Positions 1 through 11,118 of a stretch of 64,000 nucleotides of DNA are shown in pieces. Origin of the DNA: Dichetophora obliterata (lineage: Eukaryota > Arthropoda > Insecta > Diptera > Sciomyzidae). Each line of letters begins with the position of its first letter. Position 1 is the stretch's first letter. The stretch is from assembly GCA_963920525.1 (NCBI GenBank), contig OY986438.1, forward strand, positions 176,695,093 to 176,759,092, in the 5' to 3' direction. The translations under genes were made by a program, and so were the position numbers. The notes under the pieces were generated by a model. That model was not told the DNA's origin and did not search any database. It saw nothing but the letters and a program-made list of their open reading frames with translations.

Positions 1-238
1 GGCAATATGCACAAGTCCGAAATATGATCAAAAAATACAATTTTCTGAAAAGAAAAGTGAAAATAGGCAATTTGCTATATGAAACACGGAAAGAAAAACA
101 ATATTTTTTCAAAAAGTGCTTGACATTGAGAAAAAATTTTGGAAAATTTTATTTTGATTGTAGCGTTTTGTTATGGCTTCACGACTCCCTTGGTACACTA
201 GGGCGACCGCGTTTCCTTCCCTTTTCTTTTCTGTATAG

Positions 239-632
239 TGCACGACATTGCCCCACATCAAATGCACGACATTGCCCCAAAGGTCGTTTTCAAGGTTGAC
301 TTCGACAAATCGGTAAAGAACAAAAATTTTTTCGATCACAATACATCTTTTTTTTCGGCGGAAAATTTGCTTTAAGAAAACACTTACCTGGTTTATTTTC
401 CTGCGAGACAAATAATTTTTCTGATCCGATAAAAAAACACTTTCGTCGTCCCGAGAACGTGCGATTTTTAAAAAACGTCGCACATATTGCCCTTACACAT
501 GGATATTGCTAGTATTGTATGCATGAGCTCTGTAGGTTAGTAGGCCCATACCTTACCAACGGCTGGTATATCATTCAATTTTTTATGCTAAAAAAGCCAG
601 TGCACGACATTACCCCCTGCACGACATTACCC
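239..632. repeat. Two tandem pairs of a 'tgcacgacattRcccc' motif
   Basis: The motif tgcacgacatt(g/a)cccc occurs at about 239-255, 263-278, 600-614 and 617-632, as two tandem pairs in the same orientation about 340 bp apart. The second pair directly precedes an AT-rich unit starting near 636. A related inverted form (ggcaatatgcac at base 1, gcacatattgccc near 480) is also present. This looks like terminal or subterminal repeats of an unidentified transposon. A 124-codon minus-strand open frame crosses the first pair and is not convincing as a gene. Confidence 0.4.
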
Positions 633-635
633 CCT

Positions 636-1177
636 TCTACTCTACTATATAAAAATGAAACTTTTAAAAATTGAGCATTTTTGTGTCTGCCGCTAAACTC
701 AAGAACCGCTGAACGGATGTATGTGATATTTTCTTTATTCAGATCTTAATTGATTATAGATGGTTCATGTATACTCATAATGTTGATATATTTGATAGCG
801 AACAAGTTATTGACTGGGAAATTGGCTTTAATTTTATTTTTTAGTGAAATTTTTACCATTTCCTGCCTAAACAGTAAATTATATCTGAAAATGATTTATG
901 AACATATGAAAGATCTGCCCGATTCCAATAAAAAAGTCTACGCACCTACGATCAATGGTTTTGTCGTAAAATGGACCTTTTGATAAAAAATCAAATCATT
1001 TTCTTAAAAGCAGTTCGTTTGTTGATTGCCTTTGATGCTATCACTGCTTGCAGCTTTAGTTTCGTTGTTGTTGCGTGCTTCTTTATAGCTACAACAACAG
1101 CTGTGCCTTGGGATTAAAAGAGAGCAACGTAGTTTTTATTGCATTAACTTAACAAACTACGAAATAAAGCAATTATT
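636..1177. other. AT-rich non-coding; possible Helitron-like 5' end
   Basis: No gene is recognised. Near 638 the sequence 'tctactctactatataaaaa' followed by 'tgaaac' resembles the TC-starting 5' ends of insect Helitrons, followed by text about a non-zero response ('ccgctgaacggat') seen in dispersed insect repeats. No CTRR hairpin 3' end was identified, so the Helitron reading is weak. A 77-codon open frame at 750-983 has no recognised features. Confidence 0.2.
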
Positions 1178-1339
1178 GTGCAAATAAAATTGAGTGAGTG
1201 GGCTTGAGCCCTTAGCGGCACATTTTTAGAGGCGGTAAATTTGGCAAAAACAATAGAACATTTTGTTTTTTTTTTTGCTAAGATTATTAAAACGTAGTTT
1301 AAAAAAGCTAATGGGCCAACAAAAAAAATTGACTCCGTG

Positions 1340-1835
1340 ATATGAATGGGTCAACAAAAAAGAGTGGAGACTTTTTTACAATTTTAGATAAAATAGGCAC
1401 AGAATTGACTAAACGATTTTCCAGATAAAAAAATTTACGAAAATTATGAAGTTTTGAAATATTTAAGTAAAATAAATATACCCAAGAATGCACTTAATAG
1501 ATTAAAAACTGTTACCCTGATTATTTAAAAGACTCCTGTCTATCAGAATGCATTCATTTTCAAGAAAATATAAAAGAAAAGTTACATTCACTTCCGCGTA
1601 ACAAAGAAAAATGCACTGAAACTGAATCACCATTCATAAAAGAAATGTCGCAATAATTATGTGAAAACAGCAACTACGACCAAGAAAATATAATAATTCA
1701 GATGGCAAATATAATTCGAAATAACCAAGCTGAAATTATTTTCTCAAATTTAGACATTGCATTTCGAATGTTTTTATGCCTTTTTGCAGCAAACTGCTCT
1801 TGCGACAAATCGTTTTCAAAAAAATTAAACTGAAG
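1340..1835 (+). pseudogene. Degraded hAT transposase, C-terminal dimerisation region
   Basis: Translation in several frames gives fragments typical of the hAT transposase C-terminus: 'IGTELTKRFS' near 1390-1420, then an AEIIFSNLDIAFRMFL stretch and 'AANCSCDKSFSK' at about 1725-1820. In the family the last block is usually CERSFS and carries the third catalytic acid (E); here it reads CDKSFS, a conservative E-to-D change. Several stops and frameshifts separate the blocks, and the N-terminal BED finger and the first two catalytic D regions are not visible. The gene cannot encode a working transposase. It is the coding remnant of the hAT element spanning 1178-3435. Confidence 0.6.
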
Positions 1836-2607
1836 GACGTTTAGTCAACGCAATTGATTTCGTTGGCATAATTTAGGACTTTGCTTCTGCAAAATCCCGA
1901 CATAAAGTTCATTCAACTATATGTATTTTAAATAAAAAGTTAGTTAAGGAATTACTAACATTTTCAGCATAAGAACATAAACTTTGTTCAACATTTGCAC
2001 TAATTATTTTCAGATACTGATAAAATCTTAATATCTGAAGCAACAAAACAAATTTTAAATATATAAACTGATACACCCAGAAAAAAATCGCATGGTAAAA
2101 ATAAATATGAAAATACTTGATTCTTGAAATAGTTAAAGTTAATATGAAACACTTTATTTTAACTAAAACCATATTTAAATAAATATTTGACTACGATTGC
2201 ATTTTAACTTAAAGAATAAGGCACTTTATAATAAGTACTTAAAATAGAATTTTAAATGGAATGACTGAAATCAATAGTAAAAGTTCCATCAATAGTTAGA
2301 GAATAGTTAAATTAAATATTTTAACACTTCTGTTCAAATATTTAAACACTTTAATTAAAGTGTGAAAACCATTTCAATCAACTTTTTTCATTGTTACATA
2401 AAAATCAAAGTGGATACACTTTAGAATAAATATTTCACCCTTTGAAGCTAAATCATAGCCAAAAATAGTTAAATCGAAGTGAGAATATTAAGATTTACAA
2501 TGTTTTTTCTCTGGGTGAATAGATAACCTCCTATAGATACATAGATAACCTAAATAATAGCTGAAGAAAAAATTTAAAATCCTCAGGTATAAAAAATTAG
2601 TTATTAA

Positions 2608-3202
2608 TTACACTATAGGGATGTCAAAAAGACACACGAAAATGCCGAGACACATAAACTTATTTTTTGGTCGTAGAATTTAGTGGCATACTCAGTTTTT
2701 CCCAATCTGCTCAAAATCTCGAGATATATATGATTGAAATTTACTCACTTTTAGACCCATTTTCTACTATATTTTCCTTTTTTTAAGAGACCAAACATTT
2801 TGACAACCTACAATTAAACTTTCTTAAACTTTCAAAATTTTATCTACTTATGAAATAAAAGAACAAATTAGAGTAAAAAAGTGTCAAGATTTTTTTAAAA
2901 GTTCTTACGTTCAATATTGAAATTTGGTCAAAATGGAAGAAAAAACGAATTTGCTAAAATTTTGAAAAATCATAGATTTAACAAGGCTTACTCGATTTTC
3001 ACGTTGGGCGTATTTTTGAAAAGACAATAAAAAGTTATTTTTAAGAAACTCTACAAATTTTTTAAATGAAGGTCAAATATCAAAAGTCTGAATATCTCAA
3101 GATTTTGATCTGATTATGAAAAACTAAGTATGCCACCAAATTCTACGACCGAAAATTAAGTTTATGTGTCTCGGCGATTTTTGTGTCTTTTCGAAAGTGT
3201 AA
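2608..3202. mobile_element. Palindromic non-autonomous DNA element (MITE)
   Basis: Ends are inverted repeats. The left arm, about 2608-2735, contains 'gccgagacacataaactta' and 'ggtcgtagaatt'; the right arm, about 3085-3202, contains the inverse 'taagtttatgtgtctcggc'. Both outer edges read 'ttacact' towards the inside. Arms are about 115 bp and diverged. There is no coding capacity. It is inserted in the hAT relic, so it is younger than that relic. Superfamily not determined because the target duplication is unclear. Confidence 0.6.
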
Positions 3203-3435
3203 ATTTTACCTACAGTGTTATTAAAGACTTAAATTTTTCAAACCAACTCATATTTAATTTAAATGTCTCATATCTAAAAGCATTCTGATTTGATTTAAGC
3301 CGGTAAAATTTTTAAAAATATTGTCAAAATATGTTATTTTGTTGGTGGGGTGTGCCATTATTATTGCTATAATATTTTTTTTACGGGGGAATTTTAGACT
3401 AGGCCACAGCGGCAAATTTGGTTAATCCGGCCCTG

Positions 3436-4660
3436 AATATTTTGTTTGGCAAACACTTTAAGACTTTTAAGAGTTTTTGCAATTCATTAGTGTGGTTTAA
3501 TGATTTTTTATTGTTTGAATGGAATTCCTTTCAAATAAAATCGGTTAGTATTTTAATATGATCAAAAATGCTTTTGTTAAAGGTGATATTTATGAAACGA
3601 ACAAACCCGATATTGATAGCAAATTGTAGATTGAGTGTTGTTTAAGCTTTATGATTGTTTGTACAAATACTTTTTACGCCCAATCTCAGCATATATACCA
3701 ATTCTAATTCTAAAAAAGTTGTAAAAAGGAACCTACTTTGCCAATCTTATTGTATTCTCTTTGTCTATTGTCAGTACAAAATTTCAATTTCCATACAAAT
3801 TTCATATTCAAATTCTAAAATATTTTTACCTTTTTAATATTGAGCTTATTACATTATTTTTTTACACAACGAAAAAGTGGGTGTATTGGCTTAAAGTTGG
3901 ATGACTAAAAGAAGGTAGTTTAATAACTTCAAAATTCATAGTTTAATTAAATAAGTTATAAACAAAATATATTTAAAAGTTACCTTGAAGGACTTTGACC
4001 GAGCTTCTTATGTTCAATTGTGTCGTGTGTACAATGATTATTTGGTTATTTTAAGCCGATTCTAAGGCTAATATCTACCTTTTTAGAAGATTTTTTCAGA
4101 GAAAAGAAAAAATTTACTAAGCTTTATTTTTGAAATAATAAAAAGTTACTGAAATGCAGATACTATGAAAGACATTTAAGCAAAATAAAAAAAAAACATG
4201 TCAAGTGTTTTGTTTTATATGCTTTGGTTTTATATGTTTTTAGTTTTTTTCCATATACTCGAAAAATTATAAAAGATTTTGAATCCGAGTCAATGCGAAC
4301 ATTTTCCTGTCATCAAACTGTTTTTCGATCATTGCGATCCCAAAGGAATTATTGACCCACGAGTTACTAAGGTGTGAGTTGGATCTACACTTATGTTTTG
4401 ATATGCGTTGTGTTCTACATAAATGATAGGATTGAGCTATGGTCTCTCCTTAGCAAACTCAAGTTAATTAAAATCTTCATAAATTTCCACACTTAAACTG
4501 CTATACTATTAATTTTGTTGTCTTTTGATATTTCTTTATTAGCAAGAAAAATAGTCAAAATCAAAAAACCAATGCTCTACCAATTGTACTACCGAGGCCG
4601 TCGGGTTAAGGTTAACGATATAAGGTTTTAAGTTCTCTGATCAAACATTATTTCAATGTA
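3436..4660. other. AT-rich sequence without recognised features
   Basis: About 1.2 kb of AT-rich DNA between the hAT right end and the Tc1 left end. One 60-codon open frame at 3655-3837 is low complexity. I see no domain, RNA gene, tandem array or transposon terminus here. Confidence 0.5.
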
Positions 4661-6453
4661 CAGTGGCGTGCAAGACCTCTATTCTAGCATAAAATGCTTT
4701 TATACATAAAGCTTAGTATGCTGTAGGAATGAACATTTTAAGGCATTTAATTCTACACGCGAAATTTTGGTGTAGAATCAACACTAACACATACTTATCA
4801 TAACGTGTTTGTTGAATGTGTAAGTTGAACATTATTGTTGAATGTCAAATTTCAACTCCAATTAAATGTACGGACAAGACAGCGAAATTTTGACATTTTA
4901 ACTCTCCAATCATGGTTGTGAACTTGGCGCATTGAAAAATTTTTCGGTTCAACAGCGTACTAACCAACGAAAAAAAAATTTCGCTACCTTTTCGCTGTCA
5001 AAAACACAAAGCTTTCTAACGGAAGATTTCTTTTTGCTTCTACAACATCCTAAGCTTAAAATTCAACAACAAAAAACAAAAGAGAAATACTGAAAAAACT
5101 TGAACAAACTCATTCAGTACAGTTTTGCTCGATTCACTCAACATCGCCAAATACATAGCTGTGTTCTATTCGACGCCAAACTGTAGCTGGAAATGAACCT
5201 TTATTTGTGTTTTTATGATTTGAAAGCGAACATATTCACAATGTATGTTGGTTTTGTCAATTTAAATGAATAGTTATTTCTGCAAGCATCATTTAGTCCT
5301 TTCTTTTTTATGAAAAATACGTAAAATCTCATTTGAAATTTAGAAAAAAGTCGTTGTTTTGACAAAAAATGGTGTTCAAACAATTGAAACTAACTGCGAG
5401 CACTATTGTGGCTATTAGGAAACGACGACAAATTTCTACTGCACCAAACGTTGGCGGACGTCCACGGTTGCTGACTAACGCTGGTGCTCGACTAACTATA
5501 AGAAGGATAGCAAAATCAGATAACAAAACACCAAAGGAGGCTACAGTCGCAATAAAAAAAAAAAAAATTCGGTGAGAGGACCGCTCGAAAGGCGCTTAGG
5601 AGAATTGGTTTTGTGTCATCCGTCAAACGGAAGAAACCGGCTTTGTCGGACAAAAATGTTAAGGCACGTCTACAATTTTGCCAGAGGCATAAAAATTGGA
5701 AGAGAGTTATCTGGTCCGACGAAACTAAAATTAATCGTTACCAATCGGATGGCAAACAGTATTATTGGCATCGCCCACACGAAGCCATACAAAAGCACCA
5801 AGTTAAGCAAACAATCAAAAATGGTGGAGGTAGTCTCATGGTGCGGGGTTGTTTTATGTGGTGGCACATCAGGCTATTAGTCAAGATAAGTGGAATTATG
5901 ACAAAAGAAAGCTACCTAGACATTCTTAAGACTAGTTTGCCAGAATTCGTAGACAAAATTGCTTACCCGGAGGAAGAGGTTGTTTTCCAACAGGATAACG
6001 ACCCAAAGCATACCGCCAAATTTCTGGGCTATTGTGAAAAAAAGGTTGGGAAAGTACCAAAAAGCGACTGGTAATATGAAAGAACTATGGAGCAGAGTTC
6101 AAACCGAGTGGAAAAACATTCCAAATGAAATTTTGGAAAATTTTGCCGAGAGTATGTCAAAACATGTGGCAAGTGTAATAACACGCAAGGGTCTGTTGAC
6201 AAAATATTAGAAATTTTGTATTTGATAGCATACCTTGGTAGCAAGCAAAACTGTACTGAAAGAGTATGTTTAAGTTTTTATAGTATTTGTCTTTTGTTTT
6301 CTGTTATTGACTTTTATATGGATAAGTATTTTATTTTAGAATAAAAAATTAATTAAATCGCAAAACTTGGTGATGTTTGTACTTATTTTTTTAATTTTTA
6401 CAGCAATTTACGTGCAAAAGTGTAAAACATCCGAACACTTTTGCACACCACTG
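4661..6453 (+). mobile_element. Tc1-like transposon, defective
   Basis: The right end 'ttgcacaccactg' (6441-6453) is followed by TA (6454-6455). Its reverse complement, cagtggtgtgcaa, matches 'cagtggcgtgcaa' at 4661, which is preceded by TA (4659-4660). CAGT-starting termini and a TA duplication are the Tc1/mariner hallmarks. The match between ends is short (about 14 bp), so the left boundary is less certain than the right one. The element of about 1.8 kb holds a broken transposase at 5369-6210. Confidence 0.65.
5369..6210 (+). pseudogene. Tc1 transposase pseudogene (DD34E class)
   Basis: The N-terminal DNA-binding part (5369-5575) carries the GRPRLL motif between the two helix-turn-helix units. 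A run of 12 A at about 5556-5567 shifts the frame, and the reading resumes at RTARKALRRIG before 5613. The catalytic core follows: WSDETKI near 5712 (first Asp intact) and FQQDNDPKHTA near 5985-6015 (second Asp intact). The region that should hold the third acid, usually a DLNPIENLW-like motif, is shortened by a deletion around 6050-6085 and shifted in frame before the C-terminal 'SRVQTEWKNIP'. The protein is therefore inactive by inspection. Fragments occupy at least three frames. Confidence 0.85.
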
Positions 6454-6555
6454 TATATCATCACAGTATTACAGTACCCAAGGATTGCCTTTTTTATACC
6501 ATTTCCAAAATTATAACATTTATGTACTGCTTCTTATCATAATTTTTTAAGAATT

Positions 6556-7340
6556 TAGTATAGTATAGTATAGTATAGTATAGTATAGTATAGTATAGTA
6601 TAGTATAGTATAGTATAGTATAGCATAGTATAGTATAGTATAGTATAGTATAGTATAGTATAGTATAGTATAGTATAGTATAGTATAGTATAGTATAGTA
6701 TAGTATAGTATAGTATAGTATAGTATAGTATAGTATAGTATAGTATAGTATAGTATAGTATAGTATAGTATAGTATAGTATAGTATAGTATAGTATAGTA
6801 TAGTATAGTATAGTATAGTATAGTATAGTATAGTATAGTATAGTATAGTATAGTATAGTATAGTATAGTATAGTATAGTATAGTATAGTATAGTATAGTA
6901 TAGTATAGTATAGTATAGTATAGTATAGTATAGTATAGTATAGTATAGTATAGTATAGTATAGTATAGTATAGTATAGTATAGTATAGTATAGTATAGTA
7001 TAGTATAGTATAGTATAGTATAGTATAGTATAGTATAGTATAGTATAGTATAGTATAGTATAGTATAGTATAGTATAGTATAGTATAGTATAGTATAGTA
7101 TAGTATAGTATAGTATAGTATAGTATAGTATAGTATAGTATAGTATAGTATAGTATAGTATAGTATAGTATAGTATAGTATAGTATAGTATAGTATAGTA
7201 TAGTATAGTATAGTATAGTATAGTATAGTATAGTATAGTATAGTATAGTATAGTATAGTATAGTATAGTATAGTATATTATAGTATAGTATAGTATAGTA
7301 TAGTATAGTATAGTATAGTATAGTATAGTATAGTATAGTA
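6556..7340. repeat. Pentanucleotide array (TAGTA)n, 157 copies
   Basis: Uninterrupted 5-bp repeat of 785 bp with only two visible substitutions (C at 6624, T at 7278). The plus strand contains TAG in every frame, whereas the minus strand is open in all three frames because the repeat codes L-Y-Y-T-I cyclically. The roughly 290-codon minus-strand frames are artefacts of the repeat. The near-perfect purity implies recent expansion or continuing homogenisation. Confidence 0.98.
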
Positions 7341-7439
7341 TAATACCCCCATTGTTGCAATCATGATGAAAGTAATTCAGATTTCGATATCGGCAAATAC
7401 AAATCTTGGCACAAATCGTTGAGTTCATCTTTAGTCAAT

Positions 7440-7954
7440 ATATGTATGCATAGTTTTTTTTGTTCCGTTTCTGAAGCACTTCATTCATCTTCTGACTCTC
7501 TTTCTATATTTTTCTTTCGCTATCCAGAAGAATCCGCTGTAATCAATTGCGGTTTGGGAAGCGATGCAGAATGTGACACTGGTATTTTCACGAATTTTTC
7601 GTTCCGATCTGTCGCTAGATTTTTCTGTTAAACAGAAACAACAATCTGCAGTATGATTGCTCGATTCTCTCTACAGCATTGGCTTTCCAAAAGTGAAGAA
7701 ACTCTATTGACCATTAGAAATTGTGTTTATTGTTGTTCGGTATTTATTACAGGCACTTTTCGGAGTCCACGACTTGTCGAGATGTAAGGAAGAAAATCGA
7801 AAGTATTTCTCATACGCTTCTGGTACATTTTTAGAATCAAATGATGATAGGCTTTTTTCACCAAAACACCACAAACGCAGCAAAAATTATCGGGATTAAT
7901 AAAATACATTTTTATTTTTGTACTCAAACTAATTGAAAAACCTTCTAACATCAA
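7440..7954 (-). pseudogene. Degraded repeat-associated zinc-binding protein (FCxVCG / DKSWxP family)
   Basis: On the minus strand the reading starts near 7940 and gives 'NPDNFCCVCGVLVKKAYHH'. After a frame change near 7800 it gives LHLDKSWTPKSACNKY. Further downstream the fragment 'VSHSASLPKPQ' appears near 7560. These blocks, in this order, recall a family of arthropod and cnidarian uncharacterised proteins with an N-terminal FCYVCG motif, a DKSWAPH-type motif and a later RPVPHxxxLPxPxPP-type motif. The family is usually multicopy and transposon-like. Function is unknown to me. Frameshifts and stops show it is a pseudogene. Assignment rests on recalled motif order, not a search. Confidence 0.4.
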
Positions 7955-9565
7955 ACAATACTATTTTTCAACAAAAATTACATTAACGGCAAATTGGTAA
8001 ACGATAAAGTATTAACAGCGAAATTAAAATATTACTTGTTTATCAAAACTTTTTAAGCACTAAAATTTAAAAAAACTAGTTTCACAAAATAATTTTAAAA
8101 TAATTTATTTTTTATCCAACTTTGGTCATCTTAAGCTTAACACATTGTTAATTTAATAAACTATATGCTATATCCTTTGTGTTCAGGAGGTTCAAATTAA
8201 CATATCCACATGTATGTCGTTCTTGGTATTTTTCAGCCGTAAAGCAGTGTTGAATTAAAACAATAAAAAAACAAATAAATCGGCAGATTGTTGCCCGCCT
8301 AAGAAACTAAAAATTATTAATATCACTTTCTCATCATATCCCAAATTATCTGATGTTATAACTTATAAAGGTTACTTGACAAATCCAAATAACCATAACT
8401 AATGTTGTTAAATAAATGGTTCGACATAAACTCGACATTTCCTCCACACTAAGTGCCAAATGCTCTAAATTATAATTACAAAAAAAAAAATTCAAAAAAA
8501 CAGGCAAAACTTTCTGATGCAAATAAAAGAACTTACAGCCGAAGCGAATTAATGTTACTTTGCATACTTCTAGAATAAAAGCAACCATTAAGAACAGCAA
8601 AAAGAAGAAATTAAAATTAAAAAATACATTAGAGCAGGATCAAAGGAACTAATTATTTCCGGATTTCTTATTAAATTAACATTTTTCTGTGGCCCGTCAA
8701 CAACGAAGTGTTGCTGCGGCAGGCCTTTGCACTTTTTTTTTCCTTCCACTACTTTGACTACCATGAAGCTAATGTAAATTTTCAACAAACAGTTTGCGCC
8801 TAGCCTGACCTCAAACCAACACTGTACTTAAGTGAAATAGTGGAGCCAACTCTGAAGAATAAGACGCAAGTTGAGCCAAGAATGAAAGGAAAAAAAAATT
8901 CAATGAAACTACAACTAGTAACGCTTTATGGCTCCTTCAACTGTTACTAAGACGGCGACTTAGCAATCTTCATGTACTAAAAGAAAATTTTTTACACAGA
9001 ATTTTCTTTACATCTTAAAGAAATTTGCATGAGGCGGTAATTAAAATATTAGGACATGCGTTTGTATTGCAAAATTATTTTCCGTTGTTCATGAGCCTTT
9101 TTCCTTGTAGCTAAACTAAAGAAAAAAAGTTGCTCATGTATGACATACATATGTATGTCATTGTGTGTCCAGGAAGCTGACTTATGTTGGTTGCACTCAC
9201 TTTATGTGGTGTGCGCGACAGGAAACTAAAAATTAGCTTAAGTGATGACGGATACAATCATATTTAAATGCATAAATAATGTGTGTGTAGAAGTGTAGAG
9301 TTTTTATATAGCATGCATTTGTATGCGTGATGGCTCTTTTGAGTGTCTAAATTATTTTTTTGTAAGAGATATTACAAAATGGCTCATTTCTTAAAACTTA
9401 AAAACTTAACCAGTTGCACACCAAAAAAAAAAAATCAAATATTTTTAATGTGAAATCAAATACTTTGACAACAAAAACGAGCTATTGGCAAAATATTTAA
9501 TATAAATAATATAATATTTTCATTATGAGCGAAATTTTGCGCAGTCTATGCATATTGTACTTTAC
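7955..9565. other. Intergenic or intronic DNA, nothing recognised
   Basis: About 1.6 kb of AT-rich sequence. Short open frames (8346-8600 and 8588-8788, minus strand) have no recognisable motifs and lie in low-complexity sequence. Short runs of tgtatg/atgtat near 9140-9160 and 9300 are ordinary for fly introns. Confidence 0.5.
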
Positions 9566-9569
9566 ATAG

Positions 9570-10150
9570 ACCTCAAATAATGGCACTAGGCGAGATCGAG
9601 GTTTCCTAATAGAGGCATCAGGAGTCTGAACGTGACCGATCCAGAGCTTAGTTCAATATGGGTTAGCTTCAAGCTCGCACTTCACTCGCACTTGCTACAT
9701 TTCTATTTTATCTATAGAACTCCGAATTTAGGGTTTTTATCAAAGAACGACCTTCTTTCGTTGACTCCTTACCAAATCCATTTGCATTCATACGTATTCA
9801 AAAAACGCTCAAGCTCTATGGAGATTGAGAGTAAGAGTCAAAATATGAATGATACACTCCTTAATGATCTATAAAAATCTCCAAATGGGGTCTTGCTAAT
9901 AGAGTAGAGTTCAATGCAAGCAAGAATCAGTTCTGTCTGTTAATCCACATGCGGATGGATTGCCCCTTAGCTTAGGATATTGTAGAATAAGCCCCTCTTG
10001 TCATTCTGGGCATATCGAATCAATCAGATAAACGTTGGGATAATAATGTTTTCGATGTGTCGATAGAAGTGGCCATGTGCCTAAAAATTCGCTTTTTAAA
10101 AAATAGCTTCACAAAACTCCCAAAAACTATCTGCCTCATTCATCAAAGTA
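9570..10150 (+). pseudogene. Internally deleted non-LTR retrotransposon fragment (endonuclease plus RT tail)
   Basis: The first part reads TDPELSSIWVSFKLA followed by 'HSHLLHFYFIYRTPN' (about 9632-9735). This resembles the core of an apurinic-type endonuclease of Jockey/CR1-like elements, in which an E-x-IWV strand is followed by an IYRPPN-like strand. At 9885-9935 the text reads 'WGLANRVEFNASKNQ', the conserved post-palm RT motif. At about 10005-10090 it reads 'LGISNQSDKRWDNNVFDVS'. The whole catalytic RT palm between these parts is missing. Stops and frame changes show decay. Confidence 0.45.
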
Positions 10151-10232
10151 CCTTCCTTAAAGAAAATTTAAATGCCCTAAGAAAACATTTTTCAAATTTC
10201 GTAATGATAGCTTAAGAATACCTTAACACAAT

Positions 10233-10310
10233 CAGGGCCGGCCTTACCCATCTAGACGCCCCGGGCGAGTCTTGCATTTGGCGAGTCTTGCAACCTTTGA
10301 ATAGTAAAGA
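10233..10310. mobile_element. Possible hAT terminal sequence
   Basis: 'cagggccggccttaccca' at 10233 resembles the CAGGGCCGG termini of hAT elements and is followed by GC-rich subterminal text with 'ggcgagtcttgca' occurring twice (about 10263 and 10280). No matching opposite end was found within the window. Confidence 0.3.
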
Positions 10311-10580
10311 CGTACACGATGGACACGGTCCTTAGCGATATTCTTGAAGAAAGTTAAGAAAATAGCAAAAGAAATATTAGAAAAAGGAGACGCACCAAAA
10401 TGTGGGTTGAGAAAAAAAAAATTGATTAATGTATAAAAATTCTATAAAAGTATTAATTAATTAATATGAATTAATAATTCTATAAAATTTATTCATTTTT
10501 CATTCGAAACCATTTTTCTTGCGAGTGATGTTATCACTCCGACGAACAAATAACAATGATGAAATCTGACAAACACTACC

Positions 10581-10723
10581 ACTAACTATCAAATTTATCA
10601 TACGATGAGACAAAAGATCAAATCGTTTTGATCTTCGTCAATCGATCTTATACGACAAGAACGTACTAACTGTACGATCTGCAGTACAACAAGCGCTGAT
10701 TGTACAATAAATTTGATAGTTAG
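10581..10723. repeat. Short palindrome with 17-bp perfect arms
   Basis: actaactatcaaattta near 10581 and its exact inverse near 10707-10723 enclose about 110 bp; the match extends imperfectly inward (catacgat against attgtaca). The interior reads as a further set of short inverted motifs around 'gatcaaatcgttttgatctt'. It could be a small MITE. No target duplication was recognised. Confidence 0.5.
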
Positions 10724-11118
10724 TTTGCATTAGATTAGACTAAATCGGCTACTTTTCTAAAAAAAGTTTTTTGCTTTCGAAATTACGAGTAAAATAGAAC
10801 AAGGACAGAAAAGTATACATTCTGCCTAGTACCTGTTGATATTTCTAGCCTGTCGCTGAGTGCGTCTATCTTTCGTCTTACATAAGTCACTGAGCGATAC
10901 GACAAGGCAAGCAGCAAAATTTAAGGTCGTGATAGATAAACGCTAAAAACTTATTCTCACTCCTACAAGATAAGCTCATAAAACTTAATACGCTGAGTTT
11001 AGTTTTTATTTATATCTATAGAGATAGTTAGGAGAAATATGTCGTTAAGTTAAGGGTGCGCTCCCAGCGCCGTGTAGATCCCAGCGCCCCGGTTGGCCCA
11101 CCCCTATAACCGGCAAAT

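Larger units (their letters stand above)
1178..3435 (+). mobile_element. hAT-type DNA transposon relic, right end at 3435
   Basis: The right end reads 'ggttaatccggccctg', whose reverse complement (cagggccggattaacc) is a typical hAT-class terminal inverted repeat. The left part near 1178-1260 carries the G-rich text 'gtgggcttgagccc...cttagcggcacatttt...ggcggtaaatttgg', which mirrors 'aggccacagcggcaaatttgg' at 3396-3422. The extreme left terminus (cagggcc) was not found, so the left boundary is approximate. A decayed hAT transposase C-terminus lies at 1340-1835 on the same strand, and a palindromic MITE sits inside at 2608-3202. Confidence 0.55.

Noticed and set aside
109..483. 124-codon minus-strand open frame with WGNVVH repeated
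   Set aside because: The repeat in the protein is only the tgcacgacattgcccc DNA repeat read through; no other support.
6494..7428. Minus-strand open frames of about 290 codons (repeated LYYTI)
   Set aside because: They are translations of the (TAGTA)n array; all three minus frames are open simply because of the repeat.
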